From positions 1 through 6,956 of the forward strand of contig PWZG01000197.1 of the NCBI GenBank assembly GCA_003567575.1: DNA of 6,956 bases. The letters are read 5' to 3'. This stretch comes from PVC group bacterium (GTDB lineage Bacteria > Verrucomicrobiota > Kiritimatiellia > CAIKKV01 > PXCX01). Below the pieces are notes generated by a model that saw only the letters and a list, made by a program, of their open reading frames with translations, did not search any database and was not told the origin of the DNA. Of this stretch, positions 5,959 through 6,956 are shown in pieces. Numbering within the stretch: the first letter of the stretch is position 1; each line of letters opens with the position of its first letter. Made by a program: the position numbers and the translations under genes.

Positions 5959-6956
5959 ATGTCGTCACACCATATCCAATTAAAGCCGATCCTTGAAATC
6001 GAAGGATATCGCGACATCGATCGGTGGGGTGCAACCGATCACGGGGGATCACGGACGGCGTCTGTCGCCGACTTCCTGCGATCGCGTTTCGGTGTGTCGA
6101 TGACAACCGATCCCGATATCGTTGCCGGGTTCGCCGCCGACAGCAGTCATCTCCACGGACATGCCGAGGGACTTGTGCGTCCGCGCAACGAACGCGAATG
6201 CGCAGCGGTATTGCGGACGTGTTACGCGACCGGAATTCCGGTAACCATTTCCGGCGGAAAATCCAACCTGACCGGTAGCGCAACGCCGGACGGCGGCATT
6301 ATCCTGTCCACCGCCCGCATGCTGTCACCAGCGCCACAAACGGACGCCGTGTCGCGTACCGTCTTGGCGCCGGTCGGTATCCTGCTTGAAGATCTGCGTA
6401 TCGCAGTCAAGAAGCAAACGGCATCTACACGGTGTTTTCCCGTCGATCCTACAAGTCGTGCGGACGCATCACTGGGCGGTTGTCTGGCCTGTAATGCCTC
6501 CGGTTTCACAGCCGGCGAAACCGGCGCGATGCGGGCATGGGTGCGCGATCTGCGATTTTTACTGCCTAACGGATACCTTGTTCAGGCGAAACGCGGCGAT
6601 TACATTTCGGAAGACGGTAAATTTACGCTCGATACGGGATCGGCCATGATCGATTGGCCGGTGATGACCTACCGGCGGCCGTCGATTAAAAACGCCAGCG
6701 GTCCGTTCAGCGCGCCGGACGGACGGCTTGATTTTGTCGACTTGGTGATCGGCAGTGAAGGCATCTTCGGGCTGGTCACCGCGTGTACCCTGGGGGTGAT
6801 CGATAACCCCGGCAATTCCCTTGATGTTTTCTTTTCTCTTCCATCCGAGAGCGATGCGTTGCGTTTAATGGAGGCGGCGCGTACGCATTTCCAAAACGAT
6901 TTCAGCGGATTGACGGCCTGCGAATATTTCGGCGTCCATTGCCGCCAATACATGAC
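5959..6956 (+). CDS. FAD-linked oxidase (GlcD/PCMH-type FAD-binding dehydrogenase), 3' end cut by window
   Basis: 332 residues are visible of a longer protein. The PCMH-type FAD-binding domain begins near residue 60: VRPRNERECAAVL (73-85), then PVTISGGKSNLTGSATPDGG (94-113), the pyrophosphate-binding loop region. FPVDPTSRADASLGGCLACNASG (160-182) corresponds to the DP.s...tiGG.va.na.G motif of the GlcD family, and DLVIGSEGIFGLVTACTLGV (261-280) to the conserved GSEG.lG..t motif. Relatives oxidise D-lactate, glycolate or other 2-hydroxy acids. The C-terminal substrate-domain half lies off the window, so the substrate, and whether an iron-sulfur domain follows, cannot be judged. ATG 5959 is the only in-frame ATG before the FAD domain after the stop at 5893. 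It has no Shine-Dalgarno, consistent with the promoter placement. The gene is divergent from gltD, and Cys175 and Cys178 lie in the GG-x-x-x-x-N segment. Confidence 0.88.
   Translation, partial: MSSHHIQLKPILEIEGYRDIDRWGATDHGGSRTASVADFLRSRFGVSMTTDPDIVAGFAADSSHLHGHAEGLVRPRNERECAAVLRTCYATGIPVTISGGKSNLTGSATPDGGIILSTARMLSPAPQTDAVSRTVLAPVGILLEDLRIAVKKQTASTRCFPVDPTSRADASLGGCLACNASGFTAGETGAMRAWVRDLRFLLPNGYLVQAKRGDYISEDGKFTLDTGSAMIDWPVMTYRRPSIKNASGPFSAPDGRLDFVDLVIGSEGIFGLVTACTLGVIDNPGNSLDVFFSLPSESDALRLMEAARTHFQNDFSGLTACEYFGVHCRQYM

Overview
The window reads as chromosomal DNA from a Gram-negative-type bacterium of moderate GC content (mid-50s by eye). A PVC-superphylum lineage (Kiritimatiellota, Lentisphaerota, Verrucomicrobiota or Planctomycetota) is my best guess, but it is only inference. 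It rests on an HU-type protein carrying the Cys-x2-Cys / Cys-x2-Cys zinc ribbons common in those phyla, a bacterial PAPS-type sulfotransferase next to a Gfo/Idh/MocA oxidoreductase, and a lipoprotein-type ApbE. I see no mobile element, CRISPR array, tRNA or rRNA.

Layout: six genes lie on the minus strand in two blocks, followed by one divergent plus-strand gene. In transcription order, block A is gltD (5786-4329), a sulfotransferase (4335-3598) and a Gfo/Idh/MocA oxidoreductase (3591-2602). These are packed with a 7-nt overlap and a 6-nt gap, so they probably share one mRNA. A 165-bp intergenic region with two candidate sigma70-type promoters separates them from block B. Block B is an HU-like/zinc-ribbon fusion (2436-1615), a double-PAS protein without an output domain (1589-600) and apbE (561 to beyond position 1, cut by the window). 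These are spaced 25 and 38 nt. On the right, a 172-bp divergent region leads to a GlcD-type FAD-linked oxidase (5959 to beyond 6956, cut by the window).

How the genes may work together: GltD is the NADPH-oxidising flavin/iron-sulfur subunit of glutamate synthase, but no gltB lies upstream of it, so its large subunit must be encoded elsewhere or it has another partner. The sulfotransferase and Gfo/Idh/MocA enzyme suggest modification of a sugar or other small hydroxylated substrate; the substrate cannot be read from sequence. Block B joins a probable DNA-binding zinc protein, a cytoplasmic sensor-like PAS protein and an exported flavin transferase, an unusual set. Flavin chemistry recurs (GltD, FAD oxidase, ApbE), but a functional link is speculation.

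Most notable points: the HU plus tandem zinc-ribbon architecture, the HU/Zn-PAS-ApbE gene set, the gltD gene detached from gltB, and a consensus extended -10 box placed so that the FAD-oxidase mRNA would start at or next to its ATG (leaderless).
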